From NCBI GenBank assembly GCA_030817875.1, contig JAUSZU010000001.1, positions 3,348,001-3,412,000 on the forward strand: 64,000 bases of DNA. Reading direction: 5' to 3'. A program made the position numbers and the translations under genes. The notes below the pieces were generated by a model. That model had not been told where the DNA came from and ran no database searches. It was given only the letters and a program-made list of their open reading frames with translations. This stretch comes from Flavobacterium sp. W4I14 (lineage in GTDB: Bacteria; Bacteroidota; Bacteroidia; Sphingobacteriales; Sphingobacteriaceae). Within the stretch, counting starts at the first letter, position 1. Each line of letters starts with the position of its first letter. Positions 63,281-64,000 of this stretch are shown in pieces.

Positions 63281-64000
63281 TTAACCTTTTATTGAATTAC
63301 CGTAACCAACAATGAGTACCGAAATGATGATGGTTAAAATACCCGCCAAAACAGTAATCAACGTTTTTCTCGACACACCTTTCCACTCTTTTAATACCAG
63401 CCCCCATACGTTGGCGATGAGAATGATAAAGGCCATGTGCAGAATCCACGAACTGGCGCCGTTGCCCATTTTGCTTTCGCCCATGCCATAGAAAAAGAAT
63501 TGTAAGAACCATGTAGTACCCGCCAGGGCAGAAAAAATATAGTTTTTTAACAGTGGCGTTTTTGCATTGGTATAATCGCCAAATGTTTTATTCCTTGCAT
63601 TTAATACCATACACCAGATAAAATTAGTGGTTAGGCCTCCCCAAAGCACAATAACATAAGTAACGTTGTTCTGGAATAAGAAATTACCTGTTTCAGCAGG
63701 ATTTGCTGCCTTCCAGATGGCATTCGCAGCATCAGCCATTGGTTTTCCAGCTTCGATACCGAAATTGAAACAGGCGCTTAAAACCCCTGAAACAATCCCC
63801 ACAAATAAACCAAGGCCGAATTTATATTCTGTTTTCACCTCCATGCCATGCGGATCGGTAATACCAGATTTCATTTCCTTTTCTTTCATCATACCTGCTT
63901 TACCGCAGATTACAATACCTATAACACAGACTAATAGCCCCAGCAGTACCATCCGGCCCCAATCGGTGTGTAAAAACATGGTAAAAGTATCTTTACCTGC
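63281..64000 (-). CDS. rhaT: L-rhamnose/proton symporter RhaT (C-terminal part)
   Basis: The visible 239 residues form about seven membrane helices, including VLLGLLVCVIGIVICGKAGM, FGLGLFVGIVSGVLSACFNF, VIVLWGGLTTNFIWCMVLNA and WFLQFFFYGMGESKMG, typical of RhaT (DMT superfamily). The frame is open through base 64000, so about a third of the gene lies outside. It imports rhamnose with protons and lies 28 bases ahead of the aldolase gene. Confidence 0.9.
   Translation of the reverse strand, partial: AGKDTFTMFLHTDWGRMVLLGLLVCVIGIVICGKAGMMKEKEMKSGITDPHGMEVKTEYKFGLGLFVGIVSGVLSACFNFGIEAGKPMADAANAIWKAANPAETGNFLFQNNVTYVIVLWGGLTTNFIWCMVLNARNKTFGDYTNAKTPLLKNYIFSALAGTTWFLQFFFYGMGESKMGNGASSWILHMAFIILIANVWGLVLKEWKGVSRKTLITVLAGILTIIISVLIVGYGNSIKG

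Overview
The window comes from a Bacteroidetes chromosome, most probably Pedobacter or a close relative in the Sphingobacteriaceae. The evidence is AT-rich DNA, promoters with the Bacteroidetes -7 box TAnnTTTG, start sites that mostly lack a Shine-Dalgarno sequence, a CarboxypepD-type TonB-dependent receptor with a surface lipoprotein, and many protein families typical of that group.

Bases 1-14100 hold the transcription/translation core on the minus strand. In order of transcription it reads rpsU, then xerC-hpf, then tRNA-Thr(TGT)-tRNA-Tyr(GTA)-tRNA-Gly(TCC)-tRNA-Thr(GGT)-tuf-tRNA-Trp-secE-nusG, a break, then rplK-rplA-rplJ-rplL-rpoB-rpoC (rpoC runs off the left edge). The break between nusG and rplK is the first accessory spot. 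It holds a nusG terminator, a peptidase M15 toxin-like fragment whose 5' end looks degenerate, a small exported protein that could be its immunity partner, and a separate promoter for rplK. rpsU and hpf both carry strong Shine-Dalgarno sequences.

Bases 14100-28100 are mixed accessory and envelope genes: a frameshifted acyl-CoA dehydrogenase, a helix-hairpin-helix protein, a fused two-domain acyltransferase resembling the aminolipid synthase OlsF with a single-domain paralog downstream, an exported transglutaminase-like protein, several small proteins, and a TonB-dependent receptor with a beta-helix lipoprotein.

Bases 28100-40500 hold pheT, a coiled-coil protein, zapA, a probable 6S RNA and rny. 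Next comes a tight five-gene operon: secreted EEP phosphatase/nuclease, Lgt-like integral membrane enzyme, Tes/MJ0619-like radical SAM protein and two paralogous 64-residue membrane proteins. This is the best candidate for an undescribed pathway. It is followed by radC, rpsT, purN, and an MFS exporter divergent from an HxlR regulator.

Bases 40500-53300 hold purH, the cell-shape operon mreB-mreC-mreD-mrdA-rodA, a 700-base repeat-rich gap, an acidic protein of unknown function, tdk, a Crp/Fnr regulator and two NAD-dependent epimerase-like genes. Bases 53400-64000 hold a SWIM-SNF2 helicase and an L-rhamnose catabolic cluster (GntR-type regulator, kinase, isomerase, aldolase-dehydrogenase fusion and the RhaT symporter, which runs off the right edge). 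At least six long palindromic intergenic repeats, in two related types, are scattered through the right two thirds.
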